36,062 bases of DNA. It comes from JAWKRB01 sp041389885 (GTDB taxonomy: Bacteria > Myxococcota_A > Polyangia > Polyangiales > Ga0077539). The stretch's first letter is position 1; each line of letters opens with the position of its first letter. The stretch is from assembly GCA_041389885.1 (NCBI GenBank), contig JAWKRB010000050.1, forward strand, positions 1 to 36,062, read 5' to 3'. Made by a program: the position numbers and the translations under genes. The notes beneath the pieces are model-generated. The model saw only the letters and a program-made list of their open reading frames with translations. It was not told the DNA's origin and ran no database searches. This document shows positions 25,352 through 33,173 of the stretch, piece by piece.

Positions 25352-27397
25352 ATGAACGACCGCTTCTACGTCACCACGCCGATCTACTACGTCAACTCGT
25401 CCCCCCACATCGGGACCTCGTACACGACCATCGCCGCCGACGCCTTGTCGCGCTACCACGCGCTGCGCGGCAAGCGCACGTGGTTCCTCACGGGCACCGA
25501 TGAGCACGGTCAGAAGATCGAGCGCGAGGCGCAGAAGCGCGAGATGAGCCCGATCGCCTTCGTCGACGAGGTGTCTCAGCGCTTTCGGGACCTCTGGCCG
25601 AAGCTCCTGGTGCGCCCCGACGACTTCATCCGCACGACCCAGCCGCGCCACGAGGCGCGCGTGCAGCACTGGTGGAAGCGCTGCGTCGAGCGCGGCGACA
25701 TCTACCTCGGCGAGTACGAGGGGTGGTACTGCGTCGCCGACGAGGCCTACTACACCGAGAAGGAGCTGGTCGACGGCAAGGCGCCCTCGGGCCGCCCCGT
25801 GGAGCGCGTGCGCGAGGAGAGCTATTTCTTTCGGCTCTCGAACTACGCCGACGCGCTGCTGAAGCTCTACGAGTCGCGCCCCGAGATGATCCAGCCCGAG
25901 GGGCGGCGCAACGAGGTGCTGAGCTTTCTGCGCGAGGGCCTGCGCGACCTCTCGGTGTCGCGCACGACCTTCACCTGGGGGATCCCCGTGCCCGGCGACC
26001 CCAGGCACGTGATCTACGTGTGGTTCGACGCGCTGTTCAACTACCTCACGGCGATCGAGGACCGGGGCCTCGAGGGCACCTTCTGGCCCCCCGACGCGCA
26101 GCTCGTGGGCAAGGACATCCTGCGCTTTCACGCGGTGTACTGGCCCGCGTTCCTGCTCAGCGCGGGCTTCTCCGAGGACCAGCTCCCGCGCACGATCTGG
26201 TCGCACGGCTTTCTCTTGAGCGGCGGTCGAAAGGTCTCGAAGACCCGCACCGAGGGGGAGGACGAGGCGCCCCGGCAGCGGCTCTCTCCCGGCACCACCG
26301 ACCCCGCGCGCCTCGTCGACGCGCTGGGCGCCGACGTGCTTCGCTACCACCTGCTGCGCGAGGTCGCCTTCGGGCAGGACGGAGACTTCAACGTCCCCAG
26401 CATCGTGAGCCGCGCGCGGAGCGACCTCGCCGAGACCGTCGGCAACCTGCTCAACCGCACCCTGCCCTTCGTGGTGCGCCACCTCGACGGGCGCGTGCCC
26501 CACGCCCCCGACGACGCGCTCACCGAGGTCGACGTCGCGCTCCGCGCCCGCGCCGCGGAGGCCGTGCGCACCGCGGCCGAGGCGTGGGACCACCTGCACT
26601 TTCACGTCGGCCTCGGCGCCGCGGTGGACCTCGCCCGCGCGGGCAACAAGTACTTCGACGAGTGCGCGCCCTGGAAGCTCGCGAAGTCGGGGGACCTCTC
26701 CCGCCTCGCCGTGGTGATCGCGACGGTGCTCGAGGTGCTCCGGCAGGTCGCCGTGATGCTCTGGCCCGCGGCGCCGGCGAAGGCCGACGAGATTCGCGCG
26801 CAGCTCGGCCTCGACCCCCTCACGCCCACGCCCGGCGCGGACCTCTGGCCCCACGCCTGGGGAGGGCTCGCCGCGCACACCGCCGTCGCCCCCGGCGCGC
26901 CGGTGTTTCCGAAGTACGACGCGGCGATGGAGGCCGCGATCTTTCGCGAGCTCGACGTCGTGGAGCTCGAGCCCGAGGCCAAGAAGCCCGAGGCCAAGAA
27001 GCCCGAGGCCAAGAAGCCCGAGGCCAAGAAGCCCGAGGCCAAGAAGCCCGAGGCCGCTCCTCCCGAGCCCATCGATTTCGCGGACTTCGAGCGCGTCGAC
27101 CTGCGCCACGGCAAGGTGCTCGCCGCCGAGCGCATCCCGAAGAAGGACCGGCTGCTCAAGCTCTCGGTCGACCTCGGCGAGGCCGCGGGGCCGCGCACGA
27201 TCATCGCGGGCATCGCGCTCGCGTACGCGCCCGAGGCCCTCGTCGGACGGCAGGTCGTGGTCGTCGCGAACCTCAAGCCGAGGGACTTCGGCGGGGGGCT
27301 CACCTCGCACGGGATGCTGCTGGCCTGCGGCCCCACCGACGGGCTCTCCCTCGCGACCTTCGACAAGGAGCACGCGCCCGGAACGCGCGTGAAGTGA
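25352..27397 (+). CDS. metG: Methionyl-tRNA synthetase with C-terminal tRNA-binding domain
   Basis: MetG charges tRNA-Met with methionine. The 681-residue protein has the class I HIGH motif as HIGT (19-22), WFLTGTDEHGQK, the signature GWYCVADEAYYTE and the second catalytic motif as KVSKT (294-298; consensus KMSKS). The zinc knuckle with four Cys seen in some MetRS is missing, as in the shorter type. After the anticodon-binding domain comes a linker of five PEAKK units and then a Trbp111-type tRNA-binding domain (FERVDLRHGKVLAAERI to the end). ATG 25352 begins the conserved MNDRFYVTTPIYYVN; ATG 25340 would add MPRA and cannot be excluded. A 41-bp gap separates it from the PSP1 gene. Confidence 0.93.
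   Translation: MNDRFYVTTPIYYVNSSPHIGTSYTTIAADALSRYHALRGKRTWFLTGTDEHGQKIEREAQKREMSPIAFVDEVSQRFRDLWPKLLVRPDDFIRTTQPRHEARVQHWWKRCVERGDIYLGEYEGWYCVADEAYYTEKELVDGKAPSGRPVERVREESYFFRLSNYADALLKLYESRPEMIQPEGRRNEVLSFLREGLRDLSVSRTTFTWGIPVPGDPRHVIYVWFDALFNYLTAIEDRGLEGTFWPPDAQLVGKDILRFHAVYWPAFLLSAGFSEDQLPRTIWSHGFLLSGGRKVSKTRTEGEDEAPRQRLSPGTTDPARLVDALGADVLRYHLLREVAFGQDGDFNVPSIVSRARSDLAETVGNLLNRTLPFVVRHLDGRVPHAPDDALTEVDVALRARAAEAVRTAAEAWDHLHFHVGLGAAVDLARAGNKYFDECAPWKLAKSGDLSRLAVVIATVLEVLRQVAVMLWPAAPAKADEIRAQLGLDPLTPTPGADLWPHAWGGLAAHTAVAPGAPVFPKYDAAMEAAIFRELDVVELEPEAKKPEAKKPEAKKPEAKKPEAKKPEAAPPEPIDFADFERVDLRHGKVLAAERIPKKDRLLKLSVDLGEAAGPRTIIAGIALAYAPEALVGRQVVVVANLKPRDFGGGLTSHGMLLACGPTDGLSLATFDKEHAPGTRVK
26972..27055 (+). 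repeat. 15-bp tandem repeat encoding PEAKK in metG
   Basis: Five perfect copies of CCCGAGGCCAAGAAG (26972-27046) are followed by a 9-bp partial copy. They encode (PEAKK)x5-PEA in the linker before the tRNA-binding domain. In-frame gain or loss of units would only change linker length. Confidence 0.95.
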
Positions 27398-27400
27398 CCG

Positions 27401-28534
27401 GTGTTCACCCCTCCCCCGCTCCGACGAAACTACGCCGCCGCGCTGCGTGACCTGCGCTCGCAGAAGGCCACGGTGCGCGAGGCCGCCGCGCAGGACCTCT
27501 CGGTCGTCGGCTCGTCCAACGCGCGGGAGTCGGCCGACGCCCTCGCCCCCCTCGTCGACGACCTCAACGCGAAGGTGCGCGTGGCGGCGCTGCACGCCCT
27601 CGGCGCCCTCGACGCGCGGCACCTCCTCGACGCCATCGAGCGCGCCCTCGACGACGGCGACTCCGAGGTGCGCCAGGCCGCGGTGATCACCCTCGCCGAC
27701 ATCGGCGGGGAGCGCGCCCGCGCGGCCATCGAGCGCGCCCTCGGGCACGGGCAGAACGACGTGCGCTACCAGGCGCTCCTGGGGCTCTGCAAGGTCGCGC
27801 CGGCGCACGGCGTCGACGCGGCGCTGGAGCTCTTGCGCAGCGACGACCTGTGGATCGCCGCCGAGGCCGCCGAGCAGATCGGGCTGCTGAGCGAGCTCAA
27901 CCCCGAGCTCTTCGACGACGAGCGCCGGGCGCGGGTCTGCGAGGCGCTCTCAGAGACCCTCGACGAAGACCGCCCGGCGCGCATCGGCGTCGCGGCGGCG
28001 CTCTCCCTCGCGCGGCTGGGCGTGTCGAAGGCCTTCCCCGCGCTGATCCGCTTCGTGCGCGGCGAGCGCCTCATCGAGGGGCAGGACGCGGGGATGCTCA
28101 CCCAGGACGCCTGCGACGTGCTCGGCTCGGCCCCCGCCGAGCACGCCGACGCGGCGCGCGCCGCCCTGTCGATGCACGCGTGGAAGGTGGTCCCGTCGAT
28201 GACCCGCACCCTGGCCCGCGCCTCGCTCGCGCGGCTGGGCGACCGCAAGGCGACCCTCGACGTCGTCGCGGGCGTCGACGCGTTCTGGCAGAGCCGACGT
28301 CTCGAGAGCGTGCACGTCGCCCGCCGCGCGCGGGTGCGCGAGGCCGCCCCAGCGCTCATCGCGCGGCTGCGCCGAGGAGACACCGACCCCCTCGCCATCG
28401 TCGACGCCCTCGAGGCCATCGGCGGCCCCGAGGCCCGCGTCGCCCTCGACGAGACCGCCCGCGACGCGAGCGACCTCGAGCTCCGCGAGGCCGCCCGCGC
28501 CGCGCTGATTCGCATGGAGGAGCCCGCGCTGTGA
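27401..28534 (+). CDS. HEAT-repeat protein
   Basis: This 377-residue all-helical protein is built of HEAT/PBS-lyase-type repeats. Clear units include VRVAALHALGALDARHLLDAI, VRQAAVITLADIGGERARAAI (given here in part), VRYQALLGLCKVAP and ELREAARAALIRM at the end. HEAT repeats form a curved scaffold for protein or nucleic-acid binding. No enzyme motif, signal peptide or membrane segment is seen. GTG 27401 lies 3 nt after the metG stop and the gene overlaps the TatD gene by GTGA, so it is in the same transcript. The partner is not known. Confidence 0.8.
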   Translation: MFTPPPLRRNYAAALRDLRSQKATVREAAAQDLSVVGSSNARESADALAPLVDDLNAKVRVAALHALGALDARHLLDAIERALDDGDSEVRQAAVITLADIGGERARAAIERALGHGQNDVRYQALLGLCKVAPAHGVDAALELLRSDDLWIAAEAAEQIGLLSELNPELFDDERRARVCEALSETLDEDRPARIGVAAALSLARLGVSKAFPALIRFVRGERLIEGQDAGMLTQDACDVLGSAPAEHADAARAALSMHAWKVVPSMTRTLARASLARLGDRKATLDVVAGVDAFWQSRRLESVHVARRARVREAAPALIARLRRGDTDPLAIVDALEAIGGPEARVALDETARDASDLELREAARAALIRMEEPAL

Positions 28535-29331
28535 CCGCCCCCCTCATCGACTCGCACTGCCACCTCGACTTCGCCGATTTCGGCGAGGAGCGCGGCGCCA
28601 TCCTCGACCGGGGTCGCGCCGAGGGCATCGCCTGGTTCGTCACCATCGGCTCGGGCCGCGGCACCGACTCGGCGCCCGACGCCGTGGCCCTCGCCCACGC
28701 GCACGCCGACGTGGTGGCGAGCGTCGGGGTGCACCCCCACGACGCGGCGCAGGCCACCCCCGAGGCCGTGGCGCGCATCGAGTCCCTCGCCCGCGACCCG
28801 CGGGTGGTCGCGGTGGGCGAGGTGGGCCTGGACTACCACTACGACCACTCGCCCCGAGAGGCGCAGCGGGAGGCGTTTCGCGCGTTCATCCGCGTGGCGC
28901 GGGCGCTCAAGCTCCCGCTGGTGATCCACACCCGCAGCGCGCCCGAAGACACCCTGGCGATCCTCGGCGAGGAGGGCGCGCGAGAGGTCGGCGGGGTGAT
29001 CCATTGCTTCTCGGAGGACGCGTCCTTCGCGAAGCGCGCGATGGACATGGATTTCGACATCTCGTTCTCGGGGATCGTGACCTTCAAGCGCTCCGACGAC
29101 CTGCGGATGGCGGCGCGCACGATCCCCCTGGACCGGCTGCTCATCGAGACCGACGCGCCGTACCTCGCGCCGATGCCCTTCCGAGGGCGACGCAACGAGC
29201 CGTCGTACATCGCCCGCACCGCGGAGCACCTCGCCGCCACCGTCGGCGTCCCCGTCGACGACCTGCGCTCGAGGACCACCGAGAACGCGATGCGCCGCTT
29301 CGGCCTCCACCGCTTCGCGGGGCGGGCGTAG
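28531..29331 (+). CDS. TatD-family metal-dependent hydrolase (DNase)
   Basis: This 266-residue TIM-barrel amidohydrolase-fold protein has the TatD metal ligands in order: HCH (H9, H11) in LIDSHCHLDF, Glu in GEVGLDYHY, His in LVIHTRS, His in GVIHCFSE and Asp in IETDAPYLAP. TatD proteins are 3'-5' DNases linked to DNA repair and to D-Tyr-tRNA-type quality control in some species. GTG 28531 overlaps the HEAT gene stop. Its position two genes after metG is the same neighbourhood as yabD after metS in Bacillus. Confidence 0.92.
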   Translation: MTAPLIDSHCHLDFADFGEERGAILDRGRAEGIAWFVTIGSGRGTDSAPDAVALAHAHADVVASVGVHPHDAAQATPEAVARIESLARDPRVVAVGEVGLDYHYDHSPREAQREAFRAFIRVARALKLPLVIHTRSAPEDTLAILGEEGAREVGGVIHCFSEDASFAKRAMDMDFDISFSGIVTFKRSDDLRMAARTIPLDRLLIETDAPYLAPMPFRGRRNEPSYIARTAEHLAATVGVPVDDLRSRTTENAMRRFGLHRFAGRA

Positions 29332-29361
29332 CGACGCGATCGAGGCGGCAGAACTCTCGCA

Positions 29362-29390
29362 TTGACCCGCGGGGAGGGATCGGTTCCCAT
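29362..29390 (+). promoter_or_regulatory. Possible promoter of the nadE-acyl ligase operon
   Basis: TTGACC (29362-29367; five of six to TTGACA) is followed after 17 nt by TCCCAT (29385-29390), which matches TATAAT at three of six positions. The ATG at 29397 is 6 nt beyond it. The weak -10 is the left end of the palindrome listed next. A GGGAGGG run at 29372-29378 is also present. Confidence 0.35.
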
Positions 29391-29402
29391 GGCGCCATGG
29401 GA
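29385..29402. promoter_or_regulatory. 18-bp perfect palindrome over the nadE start codon
   Basis: TCCCATGGCGCCATGGGA reads the same on both strands and covers the nadE ATG (29397-29399). A second ATG in another frame lies at 29389. It may be an operator or a hairpin-forming mRNA start. See the finding on this site. Confidence 0.55.
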
Positions 29403-30389
29403 TTCTCTCGCGCCGTTCTCGACCTCCCGGACCTCTCCCTCGAAGCCGACCGCATCGCCGAGCGCACGAAGCAGGTGGTGCTCCACACCTTGCGGCGCAA
29501 GGGCCTGGTCGTGGGCATCAGCGGCGGCATCGACAGCGCCCTCTGCGCGGCCCTCGCGGTGCGGGCCTTCGGCCGCGAGCGCGTGCTCGGGCTCTTCATG
29601 CCCGACCGGGTGTCGTCCTCCGAGTCCATCGACTACGGGCGGCTCCTCGCCGACCGCCTCGGCATCCAGACGGTCACCGAGGAGCTCGGCCCGTCCCTCG
29701 AGGCGATGGGCTGCTACGCCCGCCAGGACGAGGCGATTCGCATGGTGATCCCCGAGTACGGCGAGGGGTGGAAGTCGAAGATCGTGATCCCCTCCATCCT
29801 CGAGGGCGACCGGCTCAACATCTCGCGCATCACCGCCGAGGCGCCCGACGGCACGACCCGCAGCGAGCGCCTCCCCCTCGCGGCGTACCTCCAGCTCGTC
29901 GCGGCGACGAACTTCAAGCAGCGCCTGCGCACGACCATGGAGTACTACCACGCCGACCGGCTGCACTACGCCGTCTGCGGCACGCCCAACCGGCTGGAGT
30001 ACGACCAGGGGTTCTTCGTCAAGGGCGGCGACGGCCTCGCCGACGTGAAGCCCATCGCGCACCTCTACAAGACCCAGGTCTACGCGATGGCGAAGGCCCT
30101 CGGCGTGCCCGAAGAGATCTGCAACCGCGCGCCCACCACCGACACCTTCTCGCTCCCCCAGGGGCAAGACGAGTTCTACTACGCCCTCCCCTACCCCGAG
30201 ATGGACCTCTGCCTCTACGCGCACAACCACGACGTGCCGGCGGTCGAGGTCGCCCCCGTGGTGGGCATCAGCGTCGAGCAGGTCGAGCGGGTCTTTCGCG
30301 ACATCGAGGCGAAGCGCAAGGCCACGCGCTCGCTGCACATCACCAGCGTGCTGGTCGAGCCGGTGCGCGAGATCCACGGGGAAGCGTGA
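29397..30389 (+). CDS. nadE: NAD+ synthase family protein (ammonia-type, single domain)
   Basis: This 330-residue member of the N-type ATP pyrophosphatase family normally amidates deamido-NAD+ to NAD+ with ATP. The P-loop is SGGIDS (42-47). The GTPNRLEYDQGFFVKGGDG stretch and PIAHLYKTQVYAMAKALGVP fit NadE. No N-terminal glutaminase (CN-hydrolase) domain is present, so free ammonia would be the nitrogen source. It is about 55 residues longer than the classic short NadE, with extra sequence at about 110-165. ATG 29397 is the only usable start in frame. Its stop overlaps the acyl-ligase GTG (GTGA), an unusual partner for a cofactor enzyme, so a dedicated amide-forming role on another substrate is possible. 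Confidence 0.8.
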   Translation: MGFSRAVLDLPDLSLEADRIAERTKQVVLHTLRRKGLVVGISGGIDSALCAALAVRAFGRERVLGLFMPDRVSSSESIDYGRLLADRLGIQTVTEELGPSLEAMGCYARQDEAIRMVIPEYGEGWKSKIVIPSILEGDRLNISRITAEAPDGTTRSERLPLAAYLQLVAATNFKQRLRTTMEYYHADRLHYAVCGTPNRLEYDQGFFVKGGDGLADVKPIAHLYKTQVYAMAKALGVPEEICNRAPTTDTFSLPQGQDEFYYALPYPEMDLCLYAHNHDVPAVEVAPVVGISVEQVERVFRDIEAKRKATRSLHITSVLVEPVREIHGEA

Positions 30390-31978
30390 GCGAGCCGCGC
30401 CTGGTCGCGGAGTTTCTGGAGCGCACCGCGCAGCGCGCCCCCGAGCGCGTCGCGATCACCCTGCCCAAGGCGCAGCACACCTACGGCGCCCTCGACCTCC
30501 GCGCCAACCGCCTCGCCCAGGCCCTGCGCGCGCGCGGGGTGCGCCGCGGCGACCGGGTGGTGATCCTCGGCGACAACCACGTCGACATCGCGGTCTCGAT
30601 CTTCGGCGTCAGCAAGGCCGACGCGGCCTTCTGCGTGATCAACGGGCAGACGAAGGCCGACAAGATCGAGTACATCCTGCGCGACTCGGGCGCCTCCGCC
30701 TTCATCGCCGACGCCGCCGGGCAGACCCAGTGGCTCGAGGCCTGCGCGCGGCTGCGCTCGACGGGCTCGCCGCTGCGCGCGGTGCTCGCGTGCGGCGCCG
30801 ACGCCGCCCTCATCGCGAAGGCCGTCGAGCGCGCGCGGGAGCTGGGCCTCGCGCACGCCGAGGCCCTCGCCGACGCCGAGCGCGGGTCGCCCGACGCGCC
30901 CCCGCCGCGCCGCGCCATCGACGTCGACCTCGCCTCGATCATCTACACGTCTGGGAGCACGGGCGAGCCCAAGGGCGCGATGCTCACGCACCGCAACATG
31001 GAGTTCGCGAGCTGGAGCGTGACCACGCTGCTGCAGAACACCCCCGACGACGTGGTGCTCGGCGTGGTGCCCCTGTCGTTCAACTACGGGCTCTACCAGT
31101 GGCTCATGAGCGCGCGGCTCGGCATGCGGCTGGTGATGGAGCGGGGCTTCGCGTTCCCCGCGCAGGTGCTGCAGCGCGTGGCGGCCGAGCGGGTCACGGG
31201 CTTTCCCGGCGTGCCGACGATGTTCGCGCTGCTGGGCGAGCTCAAGAACCTCCCCGAGCTCGACCTCTCGTCGATGCGGTACGTGTCGAGCACCGCCGCC
31301 GCGATGCTCCCCAAGCACTTCGCCGCGCTGCGCCGGTGGTTCCCCGAGGCCGACGTGTACTCCATGTACGGGCTCACCGAGTGCAAGCGCGTCTCGTGGC
31401 TGCCGCCTCGCGACATCGACCGCAAGCCGGGGAGCGTGGGGCTGCCCATCCCCGGCACCGAGTTCTGGGTCATCGGCCCCGACGGGGAGCGCCTCGGGCC
31501 CAACGAGACCGGCGAGCTCGTGGTGCGCGGCTCGCACGTGTCGCCGGGGTACTGGAAGAAGCCCGAGGCCACCGCGCGCTACATGCGTCCGGGTCCGCTC
31601 CCCCACGAGGTGAACCTCCACACCGGCGACGCCTGCCGCATCGACGAGGAGGGCTACCTGTATTTCATCGCCAGGCTCGACGAGGTCATCAAGACGCGCG
31701 GGGAGAAGGTCGCCCCCCGCGAGGTCGAGGCGGCGCTGGAGCGCATCGAGGGGGTGCTGGAGTGCGCCGTCATCGGCGTCGAGGACGACGTGCTCGGGGC
31801 CGCGGTGAAGGCCTTCGTGGTGCTCGCCGAGGGCTACGCCGGGCGGTACACCGCGCGGGACATCACCCTGAGGCTCGGGCAGATGCTCGAGCCCTACATG
31901 GTGCCCAAGCACGTCGAGTTCATGGACACCCTGCCGAAGACCTCGATGGGAAAGATCCTGAAGAAGGGGCTTCGGTAG
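30386..31978 (+). CDS. AMP-forming acyl-CoA/acyl-ACP ligase, exosortase-A-associated type
   Basis: This 530-residue ANL-superfamily enzyme activates a carboxylic acid as acyl-AMP and passes it to CoA or a carrier protein. Motifs: YTSGSTGEPKG (187-197), YSMYGLTECKRVSWLPP (about 328-344), TGDACRIDEEGYLYFIARLDEVIKTRGEKV (cited as TGDACRIDEEG and DEVIKTRGEKV) and the C-terminal catalytic Lys523 in MGKILKK. The MYGLTEC-R-LPP stretch and the following gene order (ACP, two alpha/beta hydrolases) match the ligase described as associated with exosortase A. The substrate acid is unknown. It is coupled to nadE by a GTGA overlap; 116 bp separate it from the ACP gene. Confidence 0.85.
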   Translation: MSEPRLVAEFLERTAQRAPERVAITLPKAQHTYGALDLRANRLAQALRARGVRRGDRVVILGDNHVDIAVSIFGVSKADAAFCVINGQTKADKIEYILRDSGASAFIADAAGQTQWLEACARLRSTGSPLRAVLACGADAALIAKAVERARELGLAHAEALADAERGSPDAPPPRRAIDVDLASIIYTSGSTGEPKGAMLTHRNMEFASWSVTTLLQNTPDDVVLGVVPLSFNYGLYQWLMSARLGMRLVMERGFAFPAQVLQRVAAERVTGFPGVPTMFALLGELKNLPELDLSSMRYVSSTAAAMLPKHFAALRRWFPEADVYSMYGLTECKRVSWLPPRDIDRKPGSVGLPIPGTEFWVIGPDGERLGPNETGELVVRGSHVSPGYWKKPEATARYMRPGPLPHEVNLHTGDACRIDEEGYLYFIARLDEVIKTRGEKVAPREVEAALERIEGVLECAVIGVEDDVLGAAVKAFVVLAEGYAGRYTARDITLRLGQMLEPYMVPKHVEFMDTLPKTSMGKILKKGLR

Positions 31979-32010
31979 GTGCGTGTGAGACACCGCCCCC
32001 GCTGACAAAA

Positions 32011-32025
32011 ACCTGCGTCGCAGGT
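32011..32025. promoter_or_regulatory. 15-bp perfect palindrome upstream of the ACP gene
   Basis: ACCTGCG-T-CGCAGGT is an odd-length perfect inverted repeat in the 116-bp gap 31979-32094, just after CTGACA (32002-32007), a possible -35. No good -10 at the right distance was found. It could be a regulator-binding site or a small hairpin between two genes of one transcript. Confidence 0.4.
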
Positions 32026-32094
32026 GCTTCGGTGTTCTCATCAGCCCGAGTCTGGGACAACCCTGGACGGGTCAGCGAAGGAGCGCAGCGCGGA

Positions 32095-32352
32095 ATGAGC
32101 GATCAGCAGGAAGTACTCGACAAGGTCCGAGAGTTCGTCTTCGCCACCTACCCGGTGGCCGATCGGTCGATCGTGACCGAAGACGCGTCGCTGCCCGATC
32201 TCGGCGTCATCGACTCGACGGGCTACCTGGAGCTCTTCGACTGGCTCCAGGCCGACATGGGCGTCGAGGTGCTCGACGAGGAGATGAACACCGAGAACTT
32301 CGAGACGATGCGGCGCATCGCGGAGTTCATCGCGAGAAAGCGCGCGGGATGA
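32095..32352 (+). CDS. Acyl carrier protein
   Basis: This 85-residue acidic, helical carrier protein has the phosphopantetheine Ser at residue 41 in LGVIDSTGYLELFDWL, followed by the usual recognition helix and MRRIAEFIARKR. After modification by a phosphopantetheinyl transferase it would hold acyl groups as thioesters, most likely loaded by the upstream ligase. A strong AAGGAG (32078-32083) lies 11 nt before the ATG. The stop overlaps the next gene by ATGA. The diverged active-site context (IDST rather than the DSLD-like sequence of fatty-acid ACP) shows a specialised carrier. Confidence 0.9.
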   Translation: MSDQQEVLDKVREFVFATYPVADRSIVTEDASLPDLGVIDSTGYLELFDWLQADMGVEVLDEEMNTENFETMRRIAEFIARKRAG

Positions 32353-33173
32353 GCTCCGAGGCCCACGGGTTCTTCGACGCGGGCGCGCACCGGCTCTTCG
32401 CCGTGATGCACGGCGTCGAGTCCTCCGTGCGCCGGGACCTGGGCGTCGTGCTCGTTCATCCGTTCATGGAAGAGCGGCAAGACGCCTACCCCTTTCTGCG
32501 GAGCCTCTCGGTGGCCCTCGCCGAGCGCGGCCACCCCTCGCTGCGCGCGGACCTGTACGGCTGCGGCGACAGCGCGGGGGAGTGGTCCGACGCGGACATC
32601 GACGGCTGGGTCGACGACGTCGCGCACTGCGCCGCGCGGCTGCGCGAGCAGGCGGGCGTGCGCGACGTGGTGCTCCTGGGCCTGCGGTACGGCGCCTCCC
32701 TCGCCGCCGCGGCGGCCGCCCGCGCCGAGGCGAAGGGCCTGGCGCTCATCGCCCCGGTGCTCCGCGGCCGCGAGTACGTCATGGACGTGCTCCGGGCCTA
32801 CATCGCCTCGGAGATGGTGCTGAACAAGAAGGCGGGCGTGAGCCGCGAGGGGCTCATGTCGCGCCTCGACGCGGGGGAGCGGGTGAACCTCTTCGGCTAC
32901 GACTTCACCCCGAGGCAGCGCGACGGGATGGTGTCCCTCGACGCCCTGGGCGCCCTCGCGGCGTTCGAGGGCCCGACGCTCGTGGTCGACGTGGCGCGCA
33001 CCGAGACCGCGCGAGAGCCCGCGGAGGTCGCCGCGGCCCGCGCGGCCCTGGGAGACCGCGGCGTCGTCGTGCGCGCGGTCGAGCCCCAGCCGCTGCACCT
33101 CGAGGGAAAGGTTCACCTCGTGCGGGCCGACGCCGTGAGAAAGGAGCTGCTGTCATGGATGGAGGCGAGGTGA
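32349..33173 (+). CDS. Alpha/beta-hydrolase-fold protein lacking the catalytic Ser (exosortase-A hydrolase 2 type)
   Basis: This 274-residue protein opens with VVLVHPFMEERQDAYPFLRS and RADLYGCGDSAGEWSDADID, as in the family named hydrolase 2 of the exosortase A accessory set. The nucleophile elbow is GLRYGA, with Arg113 where a catalytic Ser is expected, so ordinary ester hydrolysis is doubtful; members of that family characteristically carry Arg here. It may bind or rearrange an acyl thioester, or serve as a partner of the next protein. ATG 32349 overlaps the ACP stop (ATGA). No signal peptide; cytoplasmic. Confidence 0.78.
   Translation: MSSEAHGFFDAGAHRLFAVMHGVESSVRRDLGVVLVHPFMEERQDAYPFLRSLSVALAERGHPSLRADLYGCGDSAGEWSDADIDGWVDDVAHCAARLREQAGVRDVVLLGLRYGASLAAAAAARAEAKGLALIAPVLRGREYVMDVLRAYIASEMVLNKKAGVSREGLMSRLDAGERVNLFGYDFTPRQRDGMVSLDALGALAAFEGPTLVVDVARTETAREPAEVAAARAALGDRGVVVRAVEPQPLHLEGKVHLVRADAVRKELLSWMEAR

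Noticed and set aside
26972..27055. CRISPR-like array
   Set aside because: The units are contiguous 15-mers without spacers, in frame inside metG.
25091..27808. Long minus-strand open frame opposite metG
   Set aside because: It is antisense to clearly conserved metG and has Arg/Val/His-biased composition typical of shadows in GC-rich DNA.
29389..29748. Open frame from the ATG at 29389
   Set aside because: Its product is a Ser/Pro/Arg-rich shadow of nadE. It is kept only as a possible translational decoy.
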